From Caballeronia hypogeia (lineage in GTDB: Bacteria; Pseudomonadota; Gammaproteobacteria; Burkholderiales; Burkholderiaceae): a DNA stretch of 64,000 bases. The stretch's first letter is position 1; every line of letters starts with the position of its first letter. This document shows, in pieces, positions 42,139 through 51,597 of this stretch. Below the pieces are notes generated by a model, which was not told the DNA's origin, did no database searches, and saw only the letters and a program-made list of their open reading frames with translations. The stretch spans positions 186,001 through 250,000 of the forward strand of contig NZ_FCOA02000002.1 of NCBI RefSeq assembly GCF_001544875.2, written 5' to 3'. Position numbers and translations under genes: made by a program.

Positions 42139-42978
42139 TCAGTTGTTCCCGCGTCCGGCGAGCCGCTTGCGAATCTCCGAGTCGAGAATGAGCCGTCCGC
42201 GCAGCTTGCCCTTCATGCGCTTCACATAACGCGGCGCCTCGGTCATGTGAATCACCATCAGCTCGCGCACCTTCGCGGAGTCTCGCGCGCGCGCAGCTTC
42301 GGTGATCGCCTTGTGGATCTTCACGTTGGCGCGTCCGAAGCGCTCGTGCTCGGCCTGCGGCGTGTCGTTCCGGAACTCGATGAGCTGCCGGATCATCTCG
42401 TTGATTAACTCGCAGCTGAAGCGCAAGAAGGGATTCGGATTCGCGGCGGCGAGGATGTCGTGAAAGTTCACGTCTTCCTGACGCTGCCTGACGATGTCGC
42501 GATTCGCATGCGCCGAGGCCGGTTCATCGCAGCACGCGATATTCGCTTCGAGCGCGGCGAAGTCCGCTTCGGTGAGATGCGGCACCGCGCCGGCCGCGAG
42601 CTCGGGCTCGAGCAGTTGCCGCACGGTGTAGATGTCGTCGATGCTCACGTCCTTGAAGAACAGATAGTTCTGCAAGAGCTGCAAGGTGCGGTCGAGCGGG
42701 ACTTCGACAATCGTGCCACCACCCGAAGGACCGGTTGTCACCTTGATTAGCCCTTGCACTTCGAGCGACTTGAGCGCCTCGCGGATCGTGCTCTTGCTCA
42801 CCGAGAAGAGCTGCTGCAACTCGACTTCGCGCGGTAGCTTGTCGCCGGGCTTCAGGTTCTTCTCCGTGATCAGCCGTTTGATCTCCTCGGCGACCAGGTC
42901 CGCGCGCTTGGGCTGCTTGATCGGCTGCTGCGCGATTTCGATTGCCGCGCCGCCGCGTTTGGCACGTTCCATCACCAT
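42139..42978 (-). CDS. GntR-family regulator, FadR/FCD subfamily
   Basis: A 279-residue regulator. Winged helix at about residues 22-90 (LPREVELQQLFSVSKSTIREALKSLEVQGL, then the wing GPSGGGTIVEVP), followed by an FCD domain. The open frame extends far upstream to 43191, but AGAGGAA precedes ATG 42978 by 8 nt and conserved sequence begins there. It diverges from the Liv-type importer operon; the gap holds a perfect 20-bp palindrome. It probably controls that operon in response to the imported amide or ureido compound. Confidence 0.93.
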   Translation of the reverse strand: MVMERAKRGGAAIEIAQQPIKQPKRADLVAEEIKRLITEKNLKPGDKLPREVELQQLFSVSKSTIREALKSLEVQGLIKVTTGPSGGGTIVEVPLDRTLQLLQNYLFFKDVSIDDIYTVRQLLEPELAAGAVPHLTEADFAALEANIACCDEPASAHANRDIVRQRQEDVNFHDILAAANPNPFLRFSCELINEMIRQLIEFRNDTPQAEHERFGRANVKIHKAITEAARARDSAKVRELMVIHMTEAPRYVKRMKGKLRGRLILDSEIRKRLAGRGNN

Positions 42979-43102
42979 GTCGATGTTCCTCTCGTTTCGC
43001 TCGCGGTTCGTGTCCGTCTTGTACGCGCGCATGCGCTTTCGCGCAGACCGGAATATTGCCTTATTGACACTTGAATTTATTGTTCCTAGCATCGGGTTCA
43101 TT

Positions 43103-43122
43103 CTATTTATCATGATAAATAG
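43103..43122. promoter_or_regulatory. Perfect 20-bp palindrome, putative FadR-type operator
   Basis: CTATTTATCATGATAAATAG is fully symmetric and AT-rich in GC-rich DNA. It lies in the 225-bp divergent gap, 81 bp before the importer operon and 124 bp before the regulator start, where one site could control both. Confidence 0.75.
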
Positions 43123-43203
43123 GATGAAGCCAGCCGATGCCTGAACGTACCACGAAAAAAAGCGCGGCGGCCGCGCAGGTCTTCTTCTCAAGGAGCGACA
43201 ACT

Positions 43204-44412
43204 TTGAATCGCCGAAACATGTTGAAGCTGGCCGCGCTGTCGGCCATTCCCGGATCAATCGAGGCGCTCGTCACAAGAAGCGCCTTTGCACAAGGCTCGC
43301 CGATCCAGTTTGCCTGCCCGGTTCCGATGTCCGGCCCGTTCGCGGCCAACGGTAAATACGCCGATCTCGGCATGAAGCTCGCCATAGAGCAGTACGGCAA
43401 GGTGCTCGGCCAGCCGCTCGCCTACACCACGCTCGATACCGAGGGAAAACCCGCAACGGCGGTGCGGCGTGTGCAGGAAATCGCGCAGCAAAAGAATGCG
43501 CGCTACTTCGCCGGCGGCATCCTTTCCTCCGAAGCGCTTGCGATGGGCAAGGAAGTCGAGAAGGCCGGCGGCATCTTCATCACCACCGCAGGGGCGGATG
43601 AACTGACCGGCAAAGACTGCAACAGCGCGACCTTCCGCTGGTCGGTGCCGACCTTCGGCGCGATCGAGCAGACGGTGCGTCCTCTGATTCAGGCAATGCC
43701 CAAGGCAAAGCGCTGGTACACCATCACGCCACAATACGTGTTCGGCGACGGCCTTTTGTCCGCCGCGAAGAACATCTTCAAGGAGAAGGGCATCGAGCAT
43801 GTGGGCAATAGCTATCACTCGCTCAATGAAAAGGAATTCAGCGGTTATCTGACGAATGCTGTCGCCGCGAAGCCCGATGTTCTGTTGATTCTCAACTTCG
43901 GCTCGCAATCGTCTGACACATTGCGTCAGGCCGTGAGCTTCGGCATGAAGAACAATTGCACGATTCTCATGGCATGGGCATCGGGTCTCGAGCAATTCGA
44001 AGCGCTCGGTCCGGATATCTGCGAAGGCGTGTATTTCGGCGCACAGTACTGGCATGCGATCGATTCGCCGCTGAATCACGATCTGGTCAAGCGCGTGAAC
44101 GACGCGTACAAGGCGAATCCGAATTACAGTCTCGCGGGTTCCTACATCTGCACCAAGATTCTTCTCGATGGCATCGTGAAGGCCGGCACCGTCGATCCGA
44201 AAAAGGTCATCACGGCGCTCGAGGGCATGAAGTACGCGGGACTGACCGGTCCCGAAGAAATTCGCGCGGGCGATCATCAAGTGCTGAAGAACTACTATCT
44301 TCTCAAAGGCAAGGCAAAGAGCAAGATGAAAGACAAGGACGATTACGCCGATATCGTGAGTTCCGGCCAGTCGTTCCTGCCGCTCGACAAGACGCAGTGC
44401 AAGCTCGCGTGA
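43204..44412 (+). CDS. Branched-chain-amino-acid-type ABC transporter substrate-binding protein
   Basis: A 402-residue periplasmic receptor. A signal peptide (residues 1-29, RRNMLKLAAL then ALVTRSAFA) precedes a type I periplasmic binding fold (IQFACPVPMSGPFAANGKYADLGMKLAIEQ). The start is TTG 43204, with AAGGAG about 9 nt upstream. It heads the operon 43204-50607 and sets substrate choice. The Liv/amide group includes receptors for branched amino acids, amides and urea; the hydrolases downstream suggest an amide or ureido ligand rather than leucine. Confidence 0.92.
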   Translation: MNRRNMLKLAALSAIPGSIEALVTRSAFAQGSPIQFACPVPMSGPFAANGKYADLGMKLAIEQYGKVLGQPLAYTTLDTEGKPATAVRRVQEIAQQKNARYFAGGILSSEALAMGKEVEKAGGIFITTAGADELTGKDCNSATFRWSVPTFGAIEQTVRPLIQAMPKAKRWYTITPQYVFGDGLLSAAKNIFKEKGIEHVGNSYHSLNEKEFSGYLTNAVAAKPDVLLILNFGSQSSDTLRQAVSFGMKNNCTILMAWASGLEQFEALGPDICEGVYFGAQYWHAIDSPLNHDLVKRVNDAYKANPNYSLAGSYICTKILLDGIVKAGTVDPKKVITALEGMKYAGLTGPEEIRAGDHQVLKNYYLLKGKAKSKMKDKDDYADIVSSGQSFLPLDKTQCKLA

Positions 44413-44436
44413 TGTCGTAGCGCGCGCTGTTCCCAT

Positions 44437-44463
44437 GCGAATGCAGTCAGGCACTGCATTCGC
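44437..44463. terminator. 11-bp perfect hairpin between receptor and permease genes
   Basis: GCGAATGCAGT and ACTGCATTCGC with loop CAGGC. Located after the receptor gene inside the operon, where such hairpins often protect the receptor mRNA and raise its level over the permeases. Contains the GCATTC core. Confidence 0.55.
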
Positions 44464-44488
44464 GCCGCAACTCTTCTGAAGCAAGGCC

Positions 44489-45349
44489 ATGAACGTTTAT
44501 CTGTTGCAGGTCGTGAACGGCATCGGCGTGGGGATGCTGTACTTTCTGCTCGCGGTCGGCTTGTCGATCGTCTTCGGGCTGCTGCGCTTCGTGAACTTCG
44601 CGCACGGCGCGTTCTATCTGCTGGGCGCCTACTTTTGCTATCAGGCGATCCAGTGGTCGATGAATTTCTGGACCGCGCTCGTCGTCGTGCCCATCGTCGT
44701 CGGTGCACTGGCCTGGGTCGTCGAGAAGATCGTGCTGCGGCACGTCTACGCGCAACAGCACGAGTTTCACATTCTCGCGACGGTCGGGCTCGCGCTCGTG
44801 ATTCAGGAATGCGCGATCATCGCCTGGGGGCCGCTCGGCGATAACGTCGCCGTGCCCGACGTCCTCAACGGCGTGGTCATGTGGGGCAGCTTCATCTACC
44901 CGAAGTACCGGCTCTTCGTGATCGCGTTCACGGCGGTGCTCGCGGGCATTCTGTGGTGGGTGCTCGAAGGCACTCGCCTGGGCAGCGCGGTGCGCGCGGG
45001 CAGCGAATCGAGCGAGATGGTGTCGCTCCTCGGCATCAACGTGACGCGCATCTTCAGCCTCGTGTTCGCGCTGGGAGCGGGCACGGCGGCGCTGGCGGGC
45101 GTGCTGGCCGCGCCGATACGCGGCGTCGATCCGTTCATGGGCATCGAAGCGCTGGGCGTCGCCTTCGTCGTAGTCGTGGTGGGCGGCATGGGCAACTTTC
45201 TCGGCGCGCTGGTCGGCGGGCTTCTGGTCGGCATCGTGCAGAGCGTGATGAGCACACTGTGGCCTGAAGGCGCGCGTCTCATGATCTACGTGGCGATGGC
45301 CGCGGTGTTGTTGCTGCGTCCGAACGGATTGCTCGGGAGGGCCGCGTGA
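44489..45349 (+). CDS. Liv-type ABC transporter permease (LivH-like)
   Basis: A 286-residue inner-membrane permease with about eight helices. The start LLQVVNGIGVGMLYFLLAVGLSIVFG, the conserved LRFVNFAHGAFYLLGAY and the cytoplasmic GINVTRIF region match LivH. It pairs with the LivM-like subunit, whose GTG start overlaps this stop. Start ATG 44489 follows GAAGCAAGG. Confidence 0.93.
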   Translation: MNVYLLQVVNGIGVGMLYFLLAVGLSIVFGLLRFVNFAHGAFYLLGAYFCYQAIQWSMNFWTALVVVPIVVGALAWVVEKIVLRHVYAQQHEFHILATVGLALVIQECAIIAWGPLGDNVAVPDVLNGVVMWGSFIYPKYRLFVIAFTAVLAGILWWVLEGTRLGSAVRAGSESSEMVSLLGINVTRIFSLVFALGAGTAALAGVLAAPIRGVDPFMGIEALGVAFVVVVVGGMGNFLGALVGGLLVGIVQSVMSTLWPEGARLMIYVAMAAVLLLRPNGLLGRAA

Positions 45350-46368
45350 ATTCCAAATCGAGTTCGAAATCGCTGGACGTGAGCGTGCCAAGACGATCCC
45401 TCCGACATTCCCTGCATCGCTACCGGTTCCTGTTGCTCGCGGCGTTCGTCGTCTGCCTGTTGCCGATGACGATGCGTTCGGGATCGCTCGCAACCGAAGT
45501 ACTGGTCTATGCGCTCGCGGCACTGGGCTGCAATCTGTTGCTCGGGCATGCGGGCCTGTTGTCGTTCGGGCAGGGCATCTTCTTCGGTCTCGGCAGCTAC
45601 AGCGCGGGACTGATCCTCACGAAGTCCGGACTTCAGGTCCCGGCCGCGCTGCTAGGTGCGATCGTCGTAGGCGCAGTGGCGGCGGCCATCGTCGGATGGT
45701 TTTCCATTCGGCAGCGCGGCGCGTACTTCGTCATGCTCACGCTCGCATTCGGCCAGATGTTCTACTTCCTCGCATACACGACACCCGATCTCACCGGTGG
45801 CGACAACGGCCTGCTCGATATTCCACGTCCCACGTTGTCGATCTTCGGTCAGCCGCTGGTTTCGATCGCCTCGCCATGGCAGTACTACAGCTTCGTCGCG
45901 GTGCTGTTTCTGATCGCGTTCTGGCTGATGCTGCGCGTGTCTCACTCGGTCTTCGGGCGCACCTTGCTCGCCATCCGCGACAACGAAGCGCGCGCCGCCG
46001 CGGTGGGCTACGACGTGCGGCGCTTCAAGCTGGCGGCCTTCGTCGTATCGGGCGCGGTCACGGGACTCGCGGGCGCACTGCACGCGATGATGACCGGCAT
46101 CGCGCCGCTCTCGAACATCGACTATCACACGAGCGAGATGATTCTGGTGATGACGGTCATCGGCGGAACGGGCAATCTGTTTTCCTCCGTGCTGGGCGCT
46201 GCTTTCTATGTGCTCTTCGCCGACTGGCTGTCGACGCTCTGGCCGCGCTGGCTGTTGTTGCTCGGTCTGGTTCTGATCGCCGTGAGTCTCTTCATGCAGC
46301 GTGGCTTGTGGGGACTGGGCGAACGTATCTGGCGCGCGGTGAAGCGCAATGAGGGAGAGGCGGCATGA
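45346..46368 (+). CDS. Liv-type ABC transporter permease (LivM-like)
   Basis: A 340-residue second permease subunit. GTG 45346 overlaps the previous stop (GTGA), and the next gene overlaps its stop by ATGA, so the subunits are translationally coupled. After a basic N-terminus come about nine helices, with GHAGLLSFGQGIFFGLGSYSAG and the coupling region AIRDNEARAAAVGYDVRRFKL typical of LivM. Confidence 0.93.
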   Translation: MNSKSSSKSLDVSVPRRSLRHSLHRYRFLLLAAFVVCLLPMTMRSGSLATEVLVYALAALGCNLLLGHAGLLSFGQGIFFGLGSYSAGLILTKSGLQVPAALLGAIVVGAVAAAIVGWFSIRQRGAYFVMLTLAFGQMFYFLAYTTPDLTGGDNGLLDIPRPTLSIFGQPLVSIASPWQYYSFVAVLFLIAFWLMLRVSHSVFGRTLLAIRDNEARAAAVGYDVRRFKLAAFVVSGAVTGLAGALHAMMTGIAPLSNIDYHTSEMILVMTVIGGTGNLFSSVLGAAFYVLFADWLSTLWPRWLLLLGLVLIAVSLFMQRGLWGLGERIWRAVKRNEGEAA

Positions 46369-47132
46369 GCGCGTCGATACTGGAAGCGAAGGGCGTCGGC
46401 AAACGCTACGGCAAGTTCGCGGCGCTCACGGATGTGAACCTGCGCATCGCGCGTAACACGGTGCATTCGGTGATCGGACCGAACGGCGCGGGCAAGACCA
46501 CGCTGTTTCATGTGTTGACGGGCACCGTGCCGATCAGCGCGGGCAACATTGTGTTCGACGGCCATGATGTGACGCACGAACCGGATCATCGTCGCGTGAA
46601 GCGAGGTATTGCACGGTCGTTTCAGGTGACAAGTCTTTTCGCGAATTTGCCGGTGCGCGAGAATCTGCGGCTTGCCGCGCAGGGCGTCGATTCGAAGCGC
46701 GCGCTCAACGCCTGGACGCCGCCGCGTGGGGCGCTCGAGCATCGCGATACGGTCGATGGCATTCTCGAACGGCTTGCGTTGCAACGCTTCGAATCGACGC
46801 AGGCAAGCGCGTTGTCGCATGGCCAGCAGCGGCGCCTCGAAGTCGGCATGGCGCTCGCCGCGCGACCCAAGGCGATTTTTCTCGATGAGCCGACCTCGGG
46901 CATGGGCATCGACGATCTCGACGACATGAAGCATCTGATACGCAGCCTGCGCGAGGATTACACGGTCGTGTTGATCGAGCACAACATGGATATCGTGATG
47001 GACATCTCCGACACGATCACGGTGATGCAGCAAGGGCGCGTACTGGTGGAAGGCAAGCCCGCTGAGATTCGCGGCGACGAGCGCGTGCGCAGCGCCTATC
47101 TGGGCAACATGATCACCGGAGGCCGCGCATGA
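46365..47132 (+). CDS. Liv-type ABC transporter ATPase (LivG-like)
   Basis: A 255-residue ATPase. Walker A GPNGAGKTT (about residue 41), signature LSHGQQRRLEVGMAL (divergent from LSGGQ, as is normal for LivG), Walker B AIFLDEPTSGM and the switch His in VLIEHNMD. It overlaps both neighbours by 4 bp and forms the nucleotide-binding pair with the LivF-like protein. Confidence 0.93.
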   Translation: MSASILEAKGVGKRYGKFAALTDVNLRIARNTVHSVIGPNGAGKTTLFHVLTGTVPISAGNIVFDGHDVTHEPDHRRVKRGIARSFQVTSLFANLPVRENLRLAAQGVDSKRALNAWTPPRGALEHRDTVDGILERLALQRFESTQASALSHGQQRRLEVGMALAARPKAIFLDEPTSGMGIDDLDDMKHLIRSLREDYTVVLIEHNMDIVMDISDTITVMQQGRVLVEGKPAEIRGDERVRSAYLGNMITGGRA

Positions 47133-47830
47133 TGCTCGCAGTCGATAACATTCACGGCTACTACGGCAAGAGCCATATTCTTCAGGGCGTGTCGCTCACG
47201 ATCGCTGAAGGCGAGACCGTCACGTTGCTGGGCCGTAACGGCGCGGGCAAGTCGACGACGCTCAAAAGCATCGCGGGCGTCGTGACGCCGCAGCGAGGCA
47301 GCGTGAAATTCAAGAACGTGGAGCTTGCGAGGCTGCCGCCGCACAGGATCGCGGCGCGCGGCGTGTGCTTCGTGCCGGAGCACCGCGGCATCTTCAAGCT
47401 TCTGTCGGTCGAAGAGAACTTGCGGCTCGGCGCGCGCAAGGATTCGCCCTGGCAGCTCGCCGATATCTATCGCATCTTTCCGCGTCTGAAGGAGCGCAGA
47501 ACCAACGGCGGCGGCCAGTTATCCGGTGGCGAGCAGCAGATGCTCGCGATCGGTCGCGCGCTGATGAACCATCCGCGTCTGCTGATGCTCGATGAACCGG
47601 TGGAAGGACTCGCGCCCGTCATCGTCGAAGAGATCGTCGCGCAATTGAAGCTGATTCGCGAGGCGGGCGTGACGATTCTGCTCGTCGAACAGAATCTCGA
47701 AGTGTGCACGCAACTCGCGGACCGGCATTACATCATCGAGCAGGGACGCATCGTGTATGAAGGCGGCAATGCCGACTTCATCGCGGATGAAACGATCAAG
47801 GATCGATATCTCGGTGTCGGCGTGGTCTGA
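47129..47830 (+). CDS. Liv-type ABC transporter ATPase (LivF-like)
   Basis: A 233-residue ATPase. Walker A GRNGAGKST (about residue 36), signature LSGGEQQMLAIGRAL, Walker B LLMLDEPVEGL, switch His replaced by Gln in LLVEQNLE, which is usual in LivF. It overlaps the LivG-like gene by ATGA and is followed 36 bp later by the M20 hydrolase. Confidence 0.93.
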   Translation: MMLAVDNIHGYYGKSHILQGVSLTIAEGETVTLLGRNGAGKSTTLKSIAGVVTPQRGSVKFKNVELARLPPHRIAARGVCFVPEHRGIFKLLSVEENLRLGARKDSPWQLADIYRIFPRLKERRTNGGGQLSGGEQQMLAIGRALMNHPRLLMLDEPVEGLAPVIVEEIVAQLKLIREAGVTILLVEQNLEVCTQLADRHYIIEQGRIVYEGGNADFIADETIKDRYLGVGVV

Positions 47831-47866
47831 ACGTCGCACCAGCAACACTCAGCGAAGGAACTTCGA

Positions 47867-49129
47867 ATGCAAGCTCACGATCTGCCGGCGCATGCCGGCT
47901 TGCGCATCGACGGTGCGCGTCTCTGGAACAGTCTCATGCAGCTCGCGCGAATCGGCGCGACCGAGAAGGGCGGCGTATGTCGTCTCGCCTTGACGGATCT
48001 CGACAGGCAGGGCCGCGATCTTTTCGTCGCTTGGGCGAAGGAGATCGGCTGCACGGTGCGCGTGGATGCGATCGGCAATATCTTCGCGCGTCGTGCGGGC
48101 GTGCGAGATGATCTGCCGCCCGTGGTCACGGGCAGTCACATCGACACGCAGCCCACCGGCGGCAAGTTCGACGGCAACTACGGCGTACTGGCGGGACTCG
48201 AAGTGTTGCGCACGCTGAACGACAACGACGTGCGCACACAAGCGCCGCTGGAAGTCGCGGTCTGGACCAATGAGGAAGGCTCGCGCCTCGTGCCTGTGAT
48301 GATGGGCTCGGGCGTGTTCGCCGGCGCCTTCACGCTGGATCATGCGCTGGCGCAGGTCGATCGCGAAGGCGTGTCGGTGCGCGATGCGCTCGCATCGATC
48401 GGCTATGCGGGAGAACGCGTTGCGGCGCATGACGTGGGCGCGTACTTCGAGGCGCATATCGAGCAAGGGCCGGTGCTGGAGGCGAACGACAAGGTGATCG
48501 GCGTGGTGCAGGGCGCGCTCGGGCAACGCTGGTACGACGTGACGATCGAGGGCATGGAAGCGCACGCCGGACCGACGCCGATGGAATTGCGCCGCGATGC
48601 GCTGCTGGTCGCTGCGGACCTGATTCGCACGGTCAATCGCATCGCGCTCGATCACGCGCCTCATGGACGTGGCACGGTCGGCTGGGTAAGCGTGCATCCG
48701 AACTCGCGCAACGTGATTCCGGGACGCGTGAAACTGACCGTCGATTTGCGCGCCGCCGACGATGCCACGCTGCTCGCGATGGATCGCGCATTGCGCGAAA
48801 TCTGCGCGCAGGCGGAGTTGCCCGTGACGGTGGACGAAGTCGTCTACTTCGCGCCGCAGCCTTTCGAGTCGTCGCTGGTGGCGTCGGTTCGAGAGAGTGC
48901 GGATGCGCTCGGCTTCACGTCGATGGACGTCGTGAGCGGTGCGGGACACGACGCCGTTTATCTTGCGCGCGTGGCGCCGGCTGCGATGATCTTCGTGCCT
49001 TGCAAGGACGGCATCAGTCACAACGAGATCGAGGATGCGCGCGCCGATCATCTCGAAGCAGGCTGCAACGTTCTGCTGCAGGCGATGCTGCGCGCGGCGA
49101 ACGCGGCGGTCGTTGGGGAGCGCGCATGA
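47867..49129 (+). CDS. M20-family amidohydrolase (N-carbamoyl-L-amino-acid hydrolase / allantoate amidohydrolase type)
   Basis: A 420-residue binuclear metal enzyme. Metal ligands are visible in TGSHIDTQPTGGKFDGNYGVLAGLE (His and Asp) and WTNEEGSR (Glu), and late GAGHDAVYLA (His). The dimerisation lid is at about residues 210-330 (EGMEAHAGPTPM). Relatives cleave N-carbamoyl amino acids, allantoate or ureidoglycolate, releasing ammonia and CO2. Being in the Liv operon, it probably acts on the imported compound in the cytoplasm. The next gene overlaps its stop by ATGA. Confidence 0.9.
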   Translation: MQAHDLPAHAGLRIDGARLWNSLMQLARIGATEKGGVCRLALTDLDRQGRDLFVAWAKEIGCTVRVDAIGNIFARRAGVRDDLPPVVTGSHIDTQPTGGKFDGNYGVLAGLEVLRTLNDNDVRTQAPLEVAVWTNEEGSRLVPVMMGSGVFAGAFTLDHALAQVDREGVSVRDALASIGYAGERVAAHDVGAYFEAHIEQGPVLEANDKVIGVVQGALGQRWYDVTIEGMEAHAGPTPMELRRDALLVAADLIRTVNRIALDHAPHGRGTVGWVSVHPNSRNVIPGRVKLTVDLRAADDATLLAMDRALREICAQAELPVTVDEVVYFAPQPFESSLVASVRESADALGFTSMDVVSGAGHDAVYLARVAPAAMIFVPCKDGISHNEIEDARADHLEAGCNVLLQAMLRAANAAVVGERA

Positions 49130-50607
49130 AGATTCTCATCGCGCGGATGAATCACGAGACCAATACGTTCTCGCCAGTGCCGACACCGCTCGAAGCCTTC
49201 GGCCGCGACGGTCCCTCCTATGGCGACGACGCCTATCGCGAGAACGCGGGCATGCGCACGGCGATGTCGGCATTCATCGATGCCGCGAAGCGCGCAGATG
49301 CGGAGATCGTCACGCCGGTCTCGGCGCAGGCCAATCCGAGCGGGCGTGTGGCGGCGGCGGCTTATGACGCGATCTGCCAGTCGATCGTCTATGCAGCCGC
49401 GGGTTGCGATGCCGTGATGCTCGATCTGCATGGCGCGATGGTCGCGGAGAACTCGCCCGATGGAGAGGGCGATCTGCTGGAGCGCGTGCGCCGTGCGTTG
49501 CCTCATGCGCCGATCGCCGTGTCGCTCGATCTGCACGCGAACGTCACGCAGAAGATGATCGACAACGCGGATGTCATCACGAGCTTCAAGACGTATCCTC
49601 ATGTCGACATGTATGAAAGCGGCGAGCATGCGGCGCGGCTGCTGCTCGATCTGATTCATGGCAAGGCGAAGCCCGTGATTGCGTGGGCGCAGCCACCACT
49701 GCTGACGCACACGCTCAGGAGTGCGACGGCCGAGGGCGCGATGAAGCGCGCCGTGGATGCCGCGCGCGAAGCAGAAGACGAGGAAGGTGTGCTGGCCGTG
49801 TCGGTGCTATCGGGCTTTTCGCTTGCCGATATCGCGGCGCCGTGCATCAGCGTCGTCGTGGTCGCCGATGGCGAGCGCACAAAGGCGCAGCAAGTCGCGC
49901 ACCGCATCGCGCGGCAGATCTGGAGCGAGCGCGATGGTTTCGTGTATCGCAGCGCGCCGCTCGCGCAATCGGTCAGTGAGGGCGCCGCGCTTGCGCGTGA
50001 GACAAACAAGCCGATCCTGCTGCTCGATCACGGCGACAACTGCATGTCGGGCGGAACGTGCGATACGACCGACGCGTTCGAGGAAGCATTGCGTCAGGAA
50101 CTCGATGGCATCGTCGTCGGACCGCTGTGCGATCCGGAAGCGGTGGCGAAACTGTTCGCGGCGGGTGAGGGCTCGAGGATCACGGTGGGCATTGGCAACA
50201 AGCTCGCGAGCGTAGCATCGTGCGGCAAGCCGCCGCTCGAAGTGACGGGTGTCGTACGCGCGTTGACGGATGGCGAATACATCATCAGCGGCCCGACCTA
50301 CACGGGGCAGCGCGCGTACATGGGTCGCGCGGCGGTGCTCGAAACGCCTGCTGCGCGCATTCTCCTGACGGAGCGCACGCACGAGCCGTGGGATCTGGGT
50401 GTGTTCGAGAGTGTCGGCATCGACCCACGAAGTGCGCGATTCCTCATTCTCAAATCGCGCATGTATTGCCGCCCCGTGTTCGTGCCGATCTCGGGTGGTC
50501 TCGTCGAATGCGACAGCCGCGGCGTGACGAGTTCCGACTACGGCCTCTTCGACTTCGGCAACCTGAAGCGCCCCGTGTATCCTCTGGATGTGGAAGCCGA
50601 CTACTGA
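49126..50607 (+). CDS. M81-family metallopeptidase (MlrC-like)
   Basis: A 493-residue protein matching the M81 family named after MlrC of microcystin degradation (MKILIARMNHETNTFSPVPT, DLHGAMVAEN, DLHANVT, HGDNCMSGGTCDTT). The conserved Asp/His pairs are zinc ligands. Most bacteria with this gene never see microcystin, so it probably hydrolyses a small peptide or amide. The ATG at 49126 overlaps the M20 hydrolase stop; upstream in-frame residues are not conserved. The last gene of the operon, 9 bp from a convergent gene. Confidence 0.9.
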   Translation: MKILIARMNHETNTFSPVPTPLEAFGRDGPSYGDDAYRENAGMRTAMSAFIDAAKRADAEIVTPVSAQANPSGRVAAAAYDAICQSIVYAAAGCDAVMLDLHGAMVAENSPDGEGDLLERVRRALPHAPIAVSLDLHANVTQKMIDNADVITSFKTYPHVDMYESGEHAARLLLDLIHGKAKPVIAWAQPPLLTHTLRSATAEGAMKRAVDAAREAEDEEGVLAVSVLSGFSLADIAAPCISVVVVADGERTKAQQVAHRIARQIWSERDGFVYRSAPLAQSVSEGAALARETNKPILLLDHGDNCMSGGTCDTTDAFEEALRQELDGIVVGPLCDPEAVAKLFAAGEGSRITVGIGNKLASVASCGKPPLEVTGVVRALTDGEYIISGPTYTGQRAYMGRAAVLETPAARILLTERTHEPWDLGVFESVGIDPRSARFLILKSRMYCRPVFVPISGGLVECDSRGVTSSDYGLFDFGNLKRPVYPLDVEADY

Positions 50608-50616
50608 GCGGGACGC

Positions 50617-51480
50617 CTATTTGACGAGGCGCAGGCGCTTCGTCACGATCGTGCCTTCCTTGCGATCGATGAGCCACGCCGCATCCACGCTGCCATTCAG
50701 CGTGGATGTCCTGCGCGTGATATCGGTGGGTTCTTCATCGGTGGGCGCGCTGTGTTCGACGTCGTCGCTCAGGTAGGGCGGCGTGAGCGTGCAGATGAGA
50801 ACGATCGCGAAATCGCCGTTTCCGTGCGCATGGCCGAAGTTTGGCAGGAGTGTATTGCCACGCACGGTCGTCTTGATGTCGCCATCGGGTTTCAACTGAA
50901 TCACGTCGAAGGTCTGGATGAACCCCTTCTCCTTCGCTTCGGGTGCGACGACCAGCTTGCGGCCGCTTTGCCCCTTGACCGTCTGCTTGAGCAGAATGGC
51001 GGTGGGGTTCTCAGGCGCCGACAGCGACACGTTCACCGTGAGCATTTTCTTCTTGGACAGATAGCGCACGCCGTATGAAACGGGGATCACGAATGTGAAC
51101 GTGCGATCCGCCTGTGCGTTCGCGAGCGGCTGACTCGCTCCGGACGTCGCCGATGCGGCTTGACCTCGACGCGTTCTGCTGAACGGATGCGAAAGAAATG
51201 TCCGTACCCGGTTCGAGATGGAAGGCGGCTGCCCCGGTGCGGGATGACCTGCGAGCGCGTCGCGGACGTGCTCGGGGTCGTCGCCGTCGAAGTTAGGCGG
51301 AAGCGCATCGGCTGACATGATGTCTGACGCCGTTGCATTGCTCGCTGCGATGCTCGTCGCGCCAACAGCGCTCGCTGCTTGGCCGCCGGACGTCGTCACT
51401 GCGCGCGCGGATACCGAGATGCAGAGGGACGCGCCGATCACGCACGCAACGATGCTTCGTCCATGTTTCAAAAAGAACAC
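50617..51480 (-). CDS. Secreted protein of unknown function, 287 residues
   Basis: A signal peptide covers about residues 1-27 (IVACVIGASLCISVSARA). Residues 30-125 are Ala/Ser-rich and probably disordered; residues 125-280 look folded, with many beta-prone segments (RTFTFVIPVSYGVRYLSKKKMLTVNVSLS). I recognise no family. Start GTG 51480 is chosen because AGGAG lies 5 nt upstream; a TTG at 51510 would add ten residues without a site. It converges with the M81 gene. Confidence 0.7.
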   Translation of the reverse strand: MFFLKHGRSIVACVIGASLCISVSARAVTTSGGQAASAVGATSIAASNATASDIMSADALPPNFDGDDPEHVRDALAGHPAPGQPPSISNRVRTFLSHPFSRTRRGQAASATSGASQPLANAQADRTFTFVIPVSYGVRYLSKKKMLTVNVSLSAPENPTAILLKQTVKGQSGRKLVVAPEAKEKGFIQTFDVIQLKPDGDIKTTVRGNTLLPNFGHAHGNGDFAIVLICTLTPPYLSDDVEHSAPTDEEPTDITRRTSTLNGSVDAAWLIDRKEGTIVTKRLRLVK

Positions 51481-51567
51481 TGCCACTCCTGGCGCTCGAA
51501 GCCGGGTCAAGATGAAGCCGCTATCTTAAAGCGAAGCTGCCGGATCGGCAGGCTTACGCACAAATCG

Positions 51568-51597
51568 GCATCTTGCATGCGGAATACTTAATTCAAT
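51568..51597. repeat. Heptamer repeat block at the end of the fructuronate reductase gene
   Basis: The 7-mers GCATCTT, GCATGCG, GAATACT and TAATTCA run consecutively and overlap the stop codon of the reductase gene (51593-51595). Confidence 0.45.
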
